From Sciurus carolinensis (lineage: Eukaryota; Chordata; Mammalia; Rodentia; Sciuridae), in assembly GCF_902686445.1 (NCBI RefSeq), contig NC_062220.1:94178143-94242142 (forward strand): a stretch of 64,000 nt of DNA, read 5' to 3'. Below, piece after piece: positions 35,101 to 47,128 of this stretch (positions are counted from its first letter, which is position 1; each line of letters opens with the position of its first letter). The notes beneath the pieces were generated by a model. The model did no database searches, was not told the DNA's origin, and saw nothing but the letters and a program-made list of their open reading frames with translations. The position numbers and the translations under genes are program-made.

Positions 35101-36613
35101 GGGTAAACCAAGGACACAGCTGAGAAGGAATTCCCTTCCTCAAATGATCAATTTCTAGCCCTGAATCTCTACAAGTGAATTTTTAAAAAAATATGTAGAA
35201 AGTTAAAAGCCAGCAATTTTGAGCCTGCCAACCTGTATGAACTCATCTTTCACAACCAAAACTCTAAATGACTGCCTAAAAGATAATGCTACCCTTCCAC
35301 AGTATACTCAGGTAGACCTAAATAAAATTTTCTATTCTGAAAAACTCTTGTTGTTCCACTAAAAGAGAAAGACTTTATAGATAGAAGAAAAAAAAGAGAA
35401 GTGAATACAGAATGTCAGATCCTTAAAACAGTTTTTGAAATGAAGAACAAGCTATAAGAATTTGTTATTTAAAAAAAAAAAAAGATTAGCAAAGTCAAAC
35501 TCTGGTCTACCTCCAGTATAATATTCCCTCACTGAATATTTCAATAGTATATATATAAGAGGACAGAATAATTTGAAATCAGAAATTATTATTTTTAAAA
35601 GTAGTATATAGTGATTTAAATAATGAGATTTATTTGCCTTTGTTTCAAAGATCAATTAGAAATACAATTTAAATAGAAAGGCTTTCAATTATATGAGATT
35701 TACAATGATATTATCTTCAAATCAAGTTCACCTTCCCCAATATTTGGGAGATCCTGATCAACAGTACATATTAGAGTCAATAGTCTGTGTATCTAAATAT
35801 TTTAAAATTATGAATCAAGCAAAACAAATTGTTAAATATTCACATCCTCCTACCTTGACACCTTCATAGGGACCTGAAAGATCAGGTTTGAATATAAATT
35901 TCTCAGCCTCTGTAGTGCTCCATACTAGGGAAAGAGGAAAGAGCTGGCCCCTAGTCCCCAGCCTATGGCCTACCCATCATTGGGAGGAAAGAGGTAGGAA
36001 AGAAGCCATGGAGTTGGGAATTCCTCTGTCCTGGTTACTCTGAATGTAGCCTGGTGAGGCTACACAGGCTCTGAGAGGGTACCTCCCCTCAGCAACACAG
36101 ACCAGACCCCCATTGGGAGAAGCAGACCCAAGAAGGCCAAAGTAAAGGCTTCAGGGCTTCAGGTCAGGGACTTTTCTTCTTCTGCCCTAGGGGTGATACT
36201 GCTTCAGATACTTCATGGTGATCAATCACCAAATTCTCTTTTCCAAAAAAAGGAATAGAGAATAAAGCTTTCCCTTGTCTAGGTCTTTTGGAATATTGCT
36301 TTGGAACAGAGATTTTTTTATTGAAATGCTGACAAACAGAGACAAATAAAAAATTTTTAGTGATTTGTCTTTTAGCATCATGCAATATTGGGATTTTCTG
36401 AAATTCCAGGTCATGTGTAAAATATAGTAAGGTGGTTTTGGTTGATTTTTATTATTGTTTTGTGTAGTGTTTACACAGTATATAATTTAAAAGATAATCT
36501 CTAGAGAGAAGAAGTAAAGGAAGAGGAAGAATGGAAAAGGAGATTTATTCATCAGTTAACACTATTCTGAACTGTTTTTTTTTCTTTTATAATGTAGATA
36601 TATTGTATTTACC

Positions 36614-36616
<3 letters not shown>
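35101..36616. other. Intergenic DNA, nothing recognised
   Basis: No repeat family named over 1.5 kb. Includes an A13 run near 35,470. No coding signal. Confidence 0.5.

Positions 36617-36657
<41 letters not shown>
36617..36657. repeat. (CA)n microsatellite
   Basis: About 20 CA dinucleotides without interruption. Confidence 0.95.
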
Positions 36658-36658
<1 letters not shown>

Positions 36659-37164
36659 CAAGATCTCATAATAGTCCCTTAAGCAAATATAAAGGTTAGA
36701 ACTTGAATTTATTTATTGGGTATAGTCTTTTCATCCCCAGATGAAACACTGCCAACACAACATATTAGGTAATGTGATAAATACAGAAACTCTATTTTTT
36801 CTTAATGGCAACATTCACATTTGAAGCAATCTGTCAGTAGCAAACAGCTTTGACTGAGTTGCCTGGTTTAGCAGATGTCTTTGTTAGGAATGTGACAATT
36901 ATCGCCATTATTTATTTCACTGAATATCAAGTGGTACAGAGGGAAGCCAAGCCTCATCAATAGTGCACATGGTTAATTACATCATGTATCTCCTCAAATG
37001 CCTTATTCTTTGTTACTTGCTCTTGAAAGTGTCATAAAAAGACATCTGACTCTGACTTAAAAAGTGAATGCCGTTCAAGGTTAATATCAGTTGTCACAAA
37101 AATTATGTAGACTACATAGGAAAAAGAAAATTATTTTTTCCAGACACTTTATTTACTATATAAT
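36658..37164. other. Intergenic DNA, nothing recognised
   Basis: No repeat or gene identified. Confidence 0.5.
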
Positions 37165-37265
37165 AATACTAAGAAACATTCACTAAGTGCCTATTCTGTA
37201 CCAGATAATGAGTAAGTACTCTATGTACATTTTCTCTTCAGTTATTATCAGAAACTTCCCTAATA
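37165..37265 (-). mobile_element. MIR or L2 fragment, inverted
   Basis: 'cactaagtgcctattctgta', 'ccagataatgagtaagtact' and 'ctatgtacattttctcttca' resemble the inverted 3' end of MIR. Confidence 0.55.
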
Positions 37266-37335
37266 AGTGCATATTCTTTCACCTGCACTGAGTCTTCTTT
37301 TTAACATGCTACTATTTGTTATATTAGCCAATGAC

Positions 37336-37567
37336 CCATTTTTTTTGTTGTTGTTGTTTTGTTTTTTTGGTTACGGGAGATTGAACTCAGGGGCACTCAA
37401 TCACTGGGCCACATCCCCAGCCTTATTTTGTATTTTATTTAGAGACAGGATCTCACTGAGTTGCTTAGTGCCTCACTTTTGCTGAGGCTGGCTTTGAACT
37501 CAAGATCCTCCTGCCTCAGCCTCCAAGTGGCTGGGATTACATGTGTGCACCACCACCTCGGGCCAGT
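37336..37567 (-). mobile_element. B1-ID dimeric SINE
   Basis: Inverted ID part ('ggagattgaactcaggggca', 'ctcaatcactgggccacatc') and inverted B1 part ('gagacaggatctcactgagt', 'cctcagcctccaagtggctg') with a TTG-rich tail on the left. Confidence 0.92.
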
Positions 37568-38079
37568 GATTAGTTTTGATATGATGAATATAATAAATTT
37601 TTGTCCACTGAATAATTCCTAGTATTAGAAATTTGGGTGGAAACTTACATTACAATGAAGGCCATATTATTGATGAAAAAAATCTTTCTCCCCCCAAATA
37701 AATAAAAATCATTCTTAATTTTATGAATTAAATCAAGGCAATCCTTGATATAGAATTCAACATTTCAATAAGGAATAAACACCTATTATGGAAATGTTTC
37801 ACTTTCATTAGCTAGGGTACAAAAATGAATTACTCTGTCCCTCTCTTCCAAGAATATGTGCTTTAATGGAGAAACATTTGGGTGTCAAGACAGATTGTGG
37901 TAAGATTTTTGTTCCATATATCAGCCAAGTTTTTGATAATGTGGGGAGGCTCCTGTTCTGAATTTGTTGATAGGAACAGAGAATTTTGGAGAATGATTTG
38001 AATCTGGCTTGAAACATCCCTGACCTGGGGCCCAAATGTTTGAGGACCCTACTTTGGTCTTCCTTGGGTCTTACAAAAA
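37568..38079. other. Intergenic DNA, nothing recognised
   Basis: No repeat or gene identified. Confidence 0.5.
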
Positions 38080-39480
38080 CTCATCTGGGAAGAAGACAAC
38101 TAGACAGAGGCAGTAGTTTAAGAAAAGACAACTAAGTGCAAGGTCTGTTTGGGGGACTTGTCACAGATTAGACTGTAAGAATGGGAAAGGAAGTAAGACT
38201 GAAGAGTGAATTCAGATCAAATCATGGAGGACTTTGATTAAATAGAGCTGGATGAAAATCTTTGAGCTGGAAAGCATGACGTGGTCATATCTGATCCTTA
38301 GGAAGATGAATCCAGCAGCAGTGTTTAAAAAAGCAACATGTAAGATATTGGTGGAGAAAGATAATTAAGTAAGCCAAAGGATAGCAAAGTGCTTTTTAAT
38401 ATGCAAAATCACTTAACATGTAATTTCACTAACTAAAGGAAAGACAAATGGAAGCAAGGGGAGGAAGGCTATTGCAATAGTCCACACCAAGAGTTAATAG
38501 ACTTTTGGAGGGAACAGAGCAGATTGCTTTGGAAGATAATGGTGGAAGGATATTTCATTGGATTGATTAGCCAAGATAAAAACCACAGGCGTAAAAAGAG
38601 ATGCATTGAATTTAGATCAGAGTTTAAGGTGTCTGCAACACATCAGTGTGGGATGTTCAGCATTTAACTAGAAATAAAGGTTTGATTAGGGGAAGACAGA
38701 TGAGGGCATAAGGTACAGGGCTGGGAGTCATTCCTACAAATGTGATAGGTAGATAAACAGAGCCAGAAGATAGGATGAGATTCCCAAGGGACTGTTGAGA
38801 GTTAAAACAAAGAGGACTGAGCAACTAAATCTTCAGAAAGTCCATATTTAAAAGGTTTTTTGTTTGTTGTTTGTTTGTTTGTTTTTCCTTTCAGAGGGGA
38901 AGCAGAATCCTGGAAGGAAATCAAACAGAAGCAGTTCACAATGCAGGAGAGCCAGAAGAATGTAATATGAACATCAGTGGAGATAAGAGTTCTAGTAAGG
39001 AAAGGATGACCACTGTTGTCAAAATCTAGTGAAAACAGAATTGAAGCCAAAGGTCTAGAAAGTTTTTGGCTTTAGGACTTTCCACCGGCTGATGGTGCTG
39101 AGAATCAAGTGGAAGAAGAAACCAAAAAGGATGAAGCTTGTAGAAAAAGGAGACCAGGGATGGAAATTAGAGTTGTGGAATACTCTCCTTAGGGCAGAAG
39201 AGCAAAGGGTTGCATATATCAAGGGAGGGACCAAAAGGAAGGATAGCCCAGAAAATATACACGGAGTAGATTAATAGAGCAAAGTCATGAAGGACATGAG
39301 AAAGGAAGAGAGAAAAGGATAGATGAAAAACTTTACAAGGAAATAGGAAAATATTTCAAACACTAAGAGTGAAGATAAAGAGAATGGACAAAAAGAAAAT
39401 TATAAATATTCATATTAAATGACTTCTATCTTCTTATAAAATAGGTGGCAAAAGAGGGTGGAGGTAAGTGTAGAAATTTA
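38080..39480 (-). mobile_element. Long L2 LINE relic
   Basis: About 1.4 kb following inverted L2 order: 'atcatggaggactttgatta', 'ggctattgcaatagtccaca', 'ggaagataggatgagattcc', then a segment like the region upstream of the RT motifs ('ggatgaccactgttgtcaaa'). Frames are destroyed. Interrupted by a GTTT-rich stretch at about 38,859-38,887. Confidence 0.7.
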
Positions 39481-39540
39481 ATGAGAAGCCAGAGGATTGA
39501 AACAATACGCATGATTATTATGAAGATAAATCAATGAAAT

Positions 39541-39722
39541 AGCCAGGTATGTTGGCACACACCTGTAATCCCGGTAACCTGGGAGGCTTAGGCAGGAGGA
39601 TCACAAGTCCAAGGTCAGCCTCAACAACTTAGTGAGACCCTGTCTCAAAGTAAAATAAAAGGGCTGGAGATGTAGCTCAGTGGTAGAGCGTAATACCACA
39701 CACACACACACACACACACACA
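39541..39722 (+). mobile_element. B1-ID dimeric SINE ending in (CA)n
   Basis: Plus-orientation B1 part ('cacacacctgtaatcccggt', 'aggcaggaggatcacaagtc', 'gaccctgtctcaaagtaaaa') joined to an ID head ('ggctggagatgtagctcagt', 'ggtagagcgtaatacc'). The ID 3' half is replaced by 13-14 CA repeats. Confidence 0.92.
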
Positions 39723-39947
39723 AAGAGTGGATCAGTACGAGGTGAGTCCAGGCAAATTTGATGGAATATGTTCTAGGGCATCCAGTCGGCCTGATTTTGC
39801 TACATATTCCAGAAACATTCATCTGCCTAGAAAAGTGAAAAGGAGATACAAATGGATGCTTTAACCAGGGCAGAACAGGGGTGAGAGAACAGGGGTGATA
39901 GGAGTTAAGTTGAGTCATTAAGATGCAGATGAGTGCACAGTTGACTA

Positions 39948-40855
39948 GATCGAATGGTGGTTCCATTTCAAGTTTTCTAAGGAATCTCCATACTGCTTTC
40001 CAGAGTGGTTGTGCCAATTTGCAGTCCCATCAGCAATGTATGAGTGTACCTTTTTCCCCACATCCTTGCCAACATTTATTGTTACTTATATTCTTGATAA
40101 TCATCATTCTGACTAGAATGAGATGGAATCTCAGTGTAGTTTTAATTTGCATTATTCTATTTGCTAGAGATGTTGAACATTTTTCATATATTTTTTGGCC
40201 ATTTGTGCTTCTTCTGTGTAGTGCCTATTCAGTTCCTTTGCCCATTTATTGATTGGGTTATTTGGGTTTTTTGGTGTTAAGTTTTTTGAGTTCTTTGTAT
40301 ACTAGAGTGATGCAGTCACATCAGTGTTTATAGCAGCTCAATTCACAATAGCCAAGATATGGAACCAAGAGAGGGTGCCCTTCAAAAGATGAATGGACAA
40401 AGAAAATGTGGTCTATATACCCAATGGAATATTACTTGGCCATAAAGAAGAATGGAGTTATGGCATTTGCAGGCAAATGAATGGAACTGGAGATATCATG
40501 CTAAGTGAAATAAGCCAGCCAGTCCCAAAAAATCAAAGGTCAAATGTTCTCTCTGACATGTGAATGCTAACCCGTAACAAGAGAGGGTAGGGAGGGAAAA
40601 TACAGAAGTTCATCAGACTAGACAAAGGAGAATGAAGGGGGGGATGGGAATAGGAAAGACAGTAGAATGAATCGGACATAACTTTCCTATGCTCACATAT
40701 GAATACACAACCAGTGTAACTCCACATCATGTTCAGCCACAAGAATGGTATCAAAATTGTAATGGATTGCACTCCATGTGTATATAATATGTTAAAATAC
40801 ATACTGTAATGTATATCTAAAAACAACAAATAAAAAATAAAAATAAAAAATTAAA
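39948..40855. mobile_element. L1 insertion with inverted 5' part (twin priming)
   Basis: The left part, to about 40,308, is ORF2 3' sequence in minus orientation ('ctttccagagtggttgtgcc', 'ttttaatttgcattattcta'). The right part is plus orientation: it resumes slightly further along ORF2 ('acatcagtgtttatagcagc', 'caatggaatattacttggcc'), runs through the 3' UTR and ends in an A-rich tail. The head-to-head junction lies near 40,308. The joined L1 lacks a short stretch at the junction. I see no convincing target-site duplication. Confidence 0.9.
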
Positions 40856-42164
40856 TGCACTACAAAAAAATAATTATAATATGGTGGATTCTTCTTTAAG
40901 TGATGGCTTAGTTAACTTTTAAGATTTTAGTTCCCATTGACAGAGCACAATTTAGCACCTGATGGCCGACCTTGCACTAGGAGTAGAAAATACAAACTGA
41001 TCACTTTGAAGAAGAAGAGGGGGAAGGAGACAGGGAAGCTAAAACCACTAATTATGAAATATCACTCTATATGGAAATAAATAGTTGAATCAAGTAAATA
41101 ATACTGATTCCCAAGAATTACTCATATTCATTATAAAATTGCTAATCATTCCCTAATGTTTTGCCGTGGAGTATAAACATTCACACTTACAGACTCTACA
41201 GTCAATGAACTCAGAAATGCAGCCTGTCTCATCAACACTCCTTCTGGGTTGTCATAAGACTAGCTTGGTGGTGGCACATTTGGAGCCATTGAATGCAGGA
41301 ACCACAACAAACTGGGCTTACTGGTCCTTTGTACCCCCGATGGGGACACAGCCACAATTTTCTGAAGTTTGCAAAATAAATAAGTTGTTATTTTTAGAGA
41401 CAAGTACAGTGACTCTATTATATGCACTCATCAGGAGATTGTGCAGAGTTTGGGATGTTGTAATCATCCAACTCAAAGAGGAATTGTTAGCCAGATGTTG
41501 AAAATATATGTAAATAGGCTCTGGGAGTACATGTTATCTCTAAATCTTCCCAAAGAATGTTGACCTAGTCCCAGAGCATCTATTTACACATTCTTTTCAA
41601 TCTTTAAAGTAAACCGCCCTAGTTTGCATTACTTAGGTTAGTCCAATATAGACAAAATGTTGATAATTGCTAAGCTGGGTGGTGAAGATGAGGGTTTCTT
41701 TTTTTGTGTATGTTTGAAATTGTCCACAATAAAAAAATGTAAAAGGTTGGGGGAGGTAAGTCCCTTTATTCTGCTTATATAGCTGGAAGTAGTGAGGCTC
41801 CTGTCTTAGTTTTCTCCTTCCTGTTGACACATGCTGTAACCTTTGAGAAGTTGCTTACTCCAGTTCCATTTTCTCTAGAATAAACTTGTGTGAACTGAAA
41901 CTCAGATATGGATAGGATAATATCATTATTATTCCTCACAGTCCTTCATGCTTCATAAAACTCTTCTATGTACCATCAAATCCTTTACTTCTCTGGAACC
42001 TCTGTACTCAGAGGTATTCTCCCAGTCATTCATCGTAAATGAAACCGGTTTCAATCATTCAGGAACCAATATTTATCAGGCCCTAGCATGTGTCATTATT
42101 TTAAAATGATTTTATAAATGCCATGGCTACATGTCTTTGTAAGGAAAAATAGCATCCAATAGAA
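40856..42164. other. Intergenic DNA, nothing recognised
   Basis: No repeat family named. A 111-codon plus-strand frame (41,166-41,501) has no recognisable domain or exon context. Confidence 0.5.
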
Positions 42165-42285
42165 AGCTTATAATCACTCAATAAATTTCTATTAAGCATG
42201 TACTATCTGCAAAGCAGATTCCAAGGCTTTGGCATGCTACGAACTTCTGCAGAGAAGCAAGAGTAAGTGAAGAATAGTGAGGTGG
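42165..42285 (-). mobile_element. L2 LINE 3' end, diverged
   Basis: 'ctcaataaatttctattaag' and 'catgtactatctgcaaagca' resemble the inverted L2 terminus. Confidence 0.5.
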
Positions 42286-42395
42286 CCCTTCTAAGTCAGG
42301 GCTTTTAAAATGCTGATTCCCAGGTCCTACCCACAGGAGGGTTTAAGTCTGGGGTGGTGCCAGGAAAGGTTGCAAACCACTGGTCTAAGTCATCA
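42286..42395. mobile_element. MER5A-like hAT-Charlie element
   Basis: 'ttttaaaatgctgattccca' and 'ggtcctacccacaggagggt', with the terminal 'gcaaaccactgg' resembling the hAT inverted end 'gaaccactg'. Confidence 0.7.
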
Positions 42396-42684
42396 AGTCT
42401 GAGGGGCCCAGCAGACTCTAATTTGACTGAAGCTGGCATTGCCTTCAACTTAGAGTGTAGTTGGCAGGTGTAGGCAGGATATGTGAAAGTGCATCCTGGT
42501 GCTGGAAAGAATATGAAAATAGGGTTAAGGCTAGAGGAAGGAATCAGCAGGATGTAGGCAATGGGTCAGAACTCAGAGTTTATGGGGTGTAGCTTCAAGG
42601 CTGGGCTTTGGTACTAGTGGAATACTAAGCAGGGACCCTGAAAAGATCAATTGTATATTTTGCCCCTTTTGTGTAGAACTGTGC

Positions 42685-42840
42685 ACATTTCTTTACTCGT
42701 ATAATCTCATTTAATCTTCAAGACAATCTGTGTGACTTGCTGATTTGCCCAATGTCAGTCAGTGTCAGAGCTGTGATTTGAGCTTAAATCCATTCTAACT
42801 ACGAAGGCCCTGCTCCCTCTGCCTTTCCATAGTGCTTACA
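42685..42840 (+). mobile_element. MIR SINE
   Basis: 'ataatctcatttaatcttca', 'gacttgctgatttgcccaat' and 'cagagctgtgatttgagctt' follow MIR order. Confidence 0.75.
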
Positions 42841-43857
42841 AAAATGGGCAAAGCCTTGTTGGACTTATCTAGGTGATAGCTAGCGAGACCATTTAAGTAT
42901 GAGGAGGCATTTAGCAACTGGCTGTATCCACACTCTATTTACTTGCGGGTAAAATAAGCTCTCAGTGACTCCCGTCAGGGTTCTCATTATTTCCAGCATC
43001 ATACCCCGGCAACACAGAGAAATTAGAGAGGTTGTCTTTGTGTCCACCACCTCCCAGATTTTACCTGTTTCTTCCCCAATCCCTTAGGATTGTCCTCATG
43101 ATACTTACTTCCATTCACCTCAAGGAGTAAAAGTTTGATGTTGTGTAAATGAAAGTGTTGTACTTTGGGGAGCCTCTGCCTTTAAACAGAGACCATACGC
43201 ATAGAGGAATCAAAGTGACATGAAGAGCAGGGGATAGAAAGAATTTGGAAGATACGCTGAATTCCCTGAAATCACACTTGTAGATAGGCTGGAACCCATT
43301 CAAAAATCAATTCTATTGCTACCTGAAGAGAAATGATAAGATTTCAGAAGATGGGATGATCAAGAGTTCTGCTGCTTCAAAGATTCTCTTGAAGTACTTT
43401 TCCTACCACTGTACAAGCGGATTTGTACAAAGTCCTCATTTATCACAGGGAACAATAAGTGTGTGTACACTTCTCACAAAGGTGGGTCATCAGTGGTCAT
43501 AATCCATCAAAGCCTCTTTCTTTTGATAACTGAAGTTATAGACCAGACAACGCTTTATTAGTATTCCAAATACCAGGGCAGCCCTACCCTACAATAAACA
43601 GAGTATGCATTCGTGGCTCTGGTGGTGCTCCCCAAACCTCACCACCAACATAGTCCAATGACCAATTCTGTGTTCAAGACCACAAAATTTTCAATTTATC
43701 AATATCACTTCTGAATTCTACCTTGCCCAGCAAATACTTCTGACTAGTAGCTAGCAAACGTATTTACATATTGTTCAGATTTAGAGGTGGTAGTTTATTT
43801 GCTGAGGGAATGTAGTAATGATCTATAAATGATATTCTAAGATAATATCAAGCTAGG
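42841..43857. other. Intergenic DNA, nothing recognised
   Basis: No repeat family or gene identified. Confidence 0.5.
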
Positions 43858-44127
43858 TGATAACTTTTTTTTATTATAACGCAAGTTTTTTTTTCTTTTT
43901 CTTAAATTTATTATATATAACAATAGAATACATTTTGACACATTGTACACAGTCGGAGTACAACTTCTCCTTCTTCTGACTGAACATGGTGCAGAGTCAC
44001 ACTGTTAGTGTAATATACATGTATATAGGGTAATAATATCCGTCTCTTTTCACCATCCTTTCCATCCCCACACTCCTCCCCTCCCCTCACTCCTCTCTGC
44101 ACAATGCAAAGTGGATGATAACTTTTT
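43858..44127 (-). mobile_element. Short L1 3' UTR insertion with 12-bp target-site duplication
   Basis: 'tgataacttttt' at 43,858-43,869 and 44,116-44,127 flanks about 246 bp of inverted L1 3' UTR ('agaatacattttgacacatt', 'gtacacagtcggagtacaac', a C/T-rich stretch). A poly(T) near 43,887-43,895 is separated from the left duplication by a 17-nt non-A segment and a second T-run. Confidence 0.88.
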
Positions 44128-44159
44128 GAATCCTATATACCTAATAGAAGAAAGTAACC

Positions 44160-44375
44160 TTACAAGGCAGCATGATAAAGCTGATCAAAGACTTGACTTT
44201 GTTGCTTATTAATTGTGCAACTTCTGCAAATGGTTTTTCTGAATCTTGCTTTCTGCCATGATCAAACAAGCAAACAAGCAAAAAAAAATATTAATTCTTG
44301 CTTTGAGAAGATTTTGTGAGGACTGCTTATAATACATGTGAAGGGGCTCTACAATATTTGTTGAGTGAATTCAGG
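44160..44375 (+). mobile_element. MIR SINE
   Basis: 'tgttgcttattaattgtgca', 'acttctgcaaatggtttttc' and 'ttttgtgaggactgcttata' follow MIR, broken by a CAAG-rich stretch near 44,265. Confidence 0.6.
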
Positions 44376-44556
44376 TAGTCAATGCTTAATGAGGGTGCCT
44401 TTGATTATTTAGTCTAGTATACATCACACTTTAGACACCTTTTACTTGTCTACCCTTGCTCTTAAAGGAATAATGTAAAAATTATTGTTTTCATTTTTAA
44501 TTAACAAAAACAAACACAGCTGTTACAAAAATTCAATTACACTAAGTGGACAAATC

Positions 44557-44715
44557 AAAAGTGAAAGATTGGACTGGAGTTGTGACTCAGTGGTAGAGCA
44601 CTTGCCTGGTATGTGTGAGCCCTGGGTTGGATACTTAGCACTTCATATGAATAAATAAAATAAAAGATCCATTGACAACTAAAAAAGTATTAAAAAAAAT
44701 TTAAAAGTGAAAGAT
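44557..44715 (+). mobile_element. Long ID-type SINE with perfect 13-bp target-site duplication
   Basis: 'aaaagtgaaagat' at 44,557-44,569 and 44,703-44,715 brackets a plus-strand copy: 'ggactggagttgtgactcag', 'tggtagagcacttgcctggt', then an ATAAATAAAATAAA tail continuing into 'gatccattgacaactaaaaa'. This defines the full 133-bp unit of the variant. Confidence 0.96.
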
Positions 44716-45075
44716 CCCATTACTCAGCCCATACTTTAGGGGTAACCATTCTTAACAGTTTGATATCTATCCTTTCAAATCTTTCTCTAGTATGTACCAA
44801 TAAATAATTTTAAAACACAAGTTTGGGTTCTACTCAGTATTCTGCAACTCGAGGTTTTCACTTAACATTGTGAACATTTTTTTCAGGTCCAGTATTCCCT
44901 TCACATAGTTGAACTCTGTAATTTATGACACAACTCTCCTATTAAGGGACAATTAGGTTATTTCCTAATTTTTGCAGTTTCAACCATTGCTGCTGTGAGC
45001 ATCCTTGTGTAAACATTCTTTGACATATGTACTAGTTCTTTTTTTCTAGGATGAATATCTAGAAAAGAAATTGCC
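44716..45075 (-). mobile_element. Old L1 (L1M) 3' region
   Basis: 'tttgggttctactcagtatt', 'attaagggacaattaggtta' and 'tgctgctgtgagcatccttg' match inverted L1M 3' sequence. Confidence 0.6.
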
Positions 45076-45114
45076 CAAAGAGTACACATATTAATTAGAC
45101 TTCACTAACCTGCA

Positions 45115-45520
45115 GAAAGAATATTATATAATGAATTGTGTCCCTCAAGAATTTATACTTGAATCCCTTAACAACAGTCCCCCAATATTGCATGACTCCA
45201 GACTTAAAGATGGGGCCCTCAGAAGCGTGATTAAGCCAAAACATGATCATTATTGTAGGTCTTAATCCAGTCTGACTGGTGTCAGAAAAGCAAATTTGGA
45301 TGCACAAAGAGAACCAAAGATGCTCAAGCACAGAGAAAAGACTATGAGAGGACACAGTGAGAAGATGCCACCCACAAACAAAGGAGAAAGGCCTAGGGAG
45401 AACCTAATACCTTGATCTTGGACTTTTAGCCTCTAGAACTGCAAGAAAATAGATTTTGGTTGTTGAAGTCACTCACTCTGTGCTATTTTGTTATAGCTGC
45501 CCTAGCAAACTAAGTTATTC
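45115..45520 (+). mobile_element. LTR-like ancient repeat
   Basis: 'atgaattgtgtccctcaaga', 'cacagagaaaagactatgag', 'gatcttggacttttagcctc' and 'tgctattttgttatagctgc' to 'cctagcaaactaag' form a well-known mammalian interspersed repeat about 400 bp long. I believe it is ERVL/MaLR-related, but the family name needs a library. Confidence 0.65.
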
Positions 45521-45717
45521 TCAAAGCCTTGGGGGCCCTCTTGTTTTGAGTTAAGGCCCTTGTGGTATGAAGGGAGATGATCTAGTCACTTGCTTCCCCA
45601 CCTAATCCCTCCCTTCATCGTCCTTACCTTCCTTCCTTGTTACAGTTTATTTAATAAAGTATTTATTAGGAAACTTGGAGACTCTCAAACATCTTTGGGG
45701 TTTTGTGAACAATTTAT

Positions 45718-45860
45718 TTTTTTAAAAGAATATTTTTAGTTGTAGATGGACACAATACCTTTATTTTATTCTTTTATTTTTCATGTGGTACTGAGGATTG
45801 AACTTAGTACCTCACACATGCTAGGCAAGTGCTCTACCACTGAGCCACAAACCCAGCCCA
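45718..45860 (-). mobile_element. Long ID-type SINE
   Basis: 'agttgtagatggacacaata', 'tactgaggattgaacttagt', 'agtgctctaccactgagcca' on the plus strand. Similar T/A-rich flanks ('tttattttttt') suggest a duplication but are low complexity. Confidence 0.93.
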
Positions 45861-46916
45861 CAGTTTATTTTTTTTGATGTACCTCCCACTGGCATTAGAT
45901 TACAGGAAGATGTTATTAAGATATTTTCCCATTCAAATATCCTTACCTTTCATTATATGAACTACAAAATTGCAAGAAGAAAATTAAGAAAATCTTTATC
46001 ACAAAAAGTCTCCCACATTTCTTTCTTTGCTTGATGGGAGTAAATAACTCACTTTTGGTTGATCATTTTAAGTTCATTAAATAAGTCTTTTGATTCACAT
46101 AATTAACCTAGTGGTTAAGTAAAGTTAATACACCCTTTAAAACTGAACTTTAACACATTTCTTTTCCCTGACCACCTCTCTTCTCTCATTCCTTGAAATC
46201 TGATGTTTGTGCTCCTTTGAGAAAGAGGTAGGAAGGAAACTTAAAATTACTTGAGGATCTGCAAGAATCTGTAGCCATCCTCAGTAACCTTCACATATTT
46301 GACATTCTTTTGATTTCCTGAAGAAGTGACTCACCCAGAATTATAGCCAGAGTAGCTGGAATAATTGGTCTCAAGGTCTTCTGATATTTTTTTTTTCCTT
46401 CAGCAATTCATCTTACTCGTAAAGTGAAAGATTGCTTTGCTGAAAATTATTGCATATTGGTGAAAAAAGGAGAGGGAGAGGAAAAGTAGTACTTGCCAGA
46501 GATTGAAAAGAGTTTTACTTTTGTGATTCCTACAGCCGCCTCCGCGCCCCCCCACTTCTCTTTTTAGAGTTACTTAAGTACCATAGGTTTGTGAAGGGTT
46601 GTGTTTACTTTTCACTAACAGGTTACTGTATGTTTTAGAAACTGAGTCAGGTCTGCCTCTTATCCAGAACTGGGCAGGAGGAAAAAGGACTACAAGCAGC
46701 TGGGTTAAAACAAGAAAAGGCAAGGCAGACTTGTTCCCTTGGCCCACCTCACCAATGGCAGAGGCAGCTAAACTTTTCATTTGACTGCATGGAAATGAGG
46801 GAGGAAAAAAAGCAGAGAACAACTACCATTTGAACTCTGGGGGAAATTATTTAGGGAAGATTTTATTGTTTCCTGACTTTCTTCCTTTTTTTTTTCTTTT
46901 CCCCTCAATGTTTCTT
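45861..46916. other. Intergenic DNA, nothing recognised
   Basis: No repeat family or gene identified. A C-rich patch lies near 46,538-46,556 and a CTTTT-rich stretch near 46,900. Confidence 0.5.
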
Positions 46917-47128
46917 TTCTTTTTCTTTTTCTTTCTTTTTTTGGAGGTGGGGCGTGGTACTAGGGATTGAACTCAGGAATGTTCAACCACTGAGTCACAT
47001 TCCCAGCCCTTTTTTATTTTTTGAGACAGTGTCTTGCTAAGTTGCTGAGGCTGGCTTCGAACTTGTGATCCTCTTCCTCAACCTCCAGAGTTGCTGGGAT
47101 TACAAATGTGTGCTACCACATCATACTT
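46917..47128 (-). mobile_element. B1-ID dimeric SINE
   Basis: Inverted ID part ('actagggattgaactcagga', 'ttcaaccactgagtcacatt') then inverted B1 part ('gagacagtgtcttgctaagt', 'gagttgctgggattacaaat'). Flanks share 'ctcaatgt..ttct', an imperfect target-site duplication. Confidence 0.92.

Noticed and set aside
41166..41501. 111-codon plus-strand frame
   Set aside because: No recognisable product, and of the length expected by chance across this much DNA.
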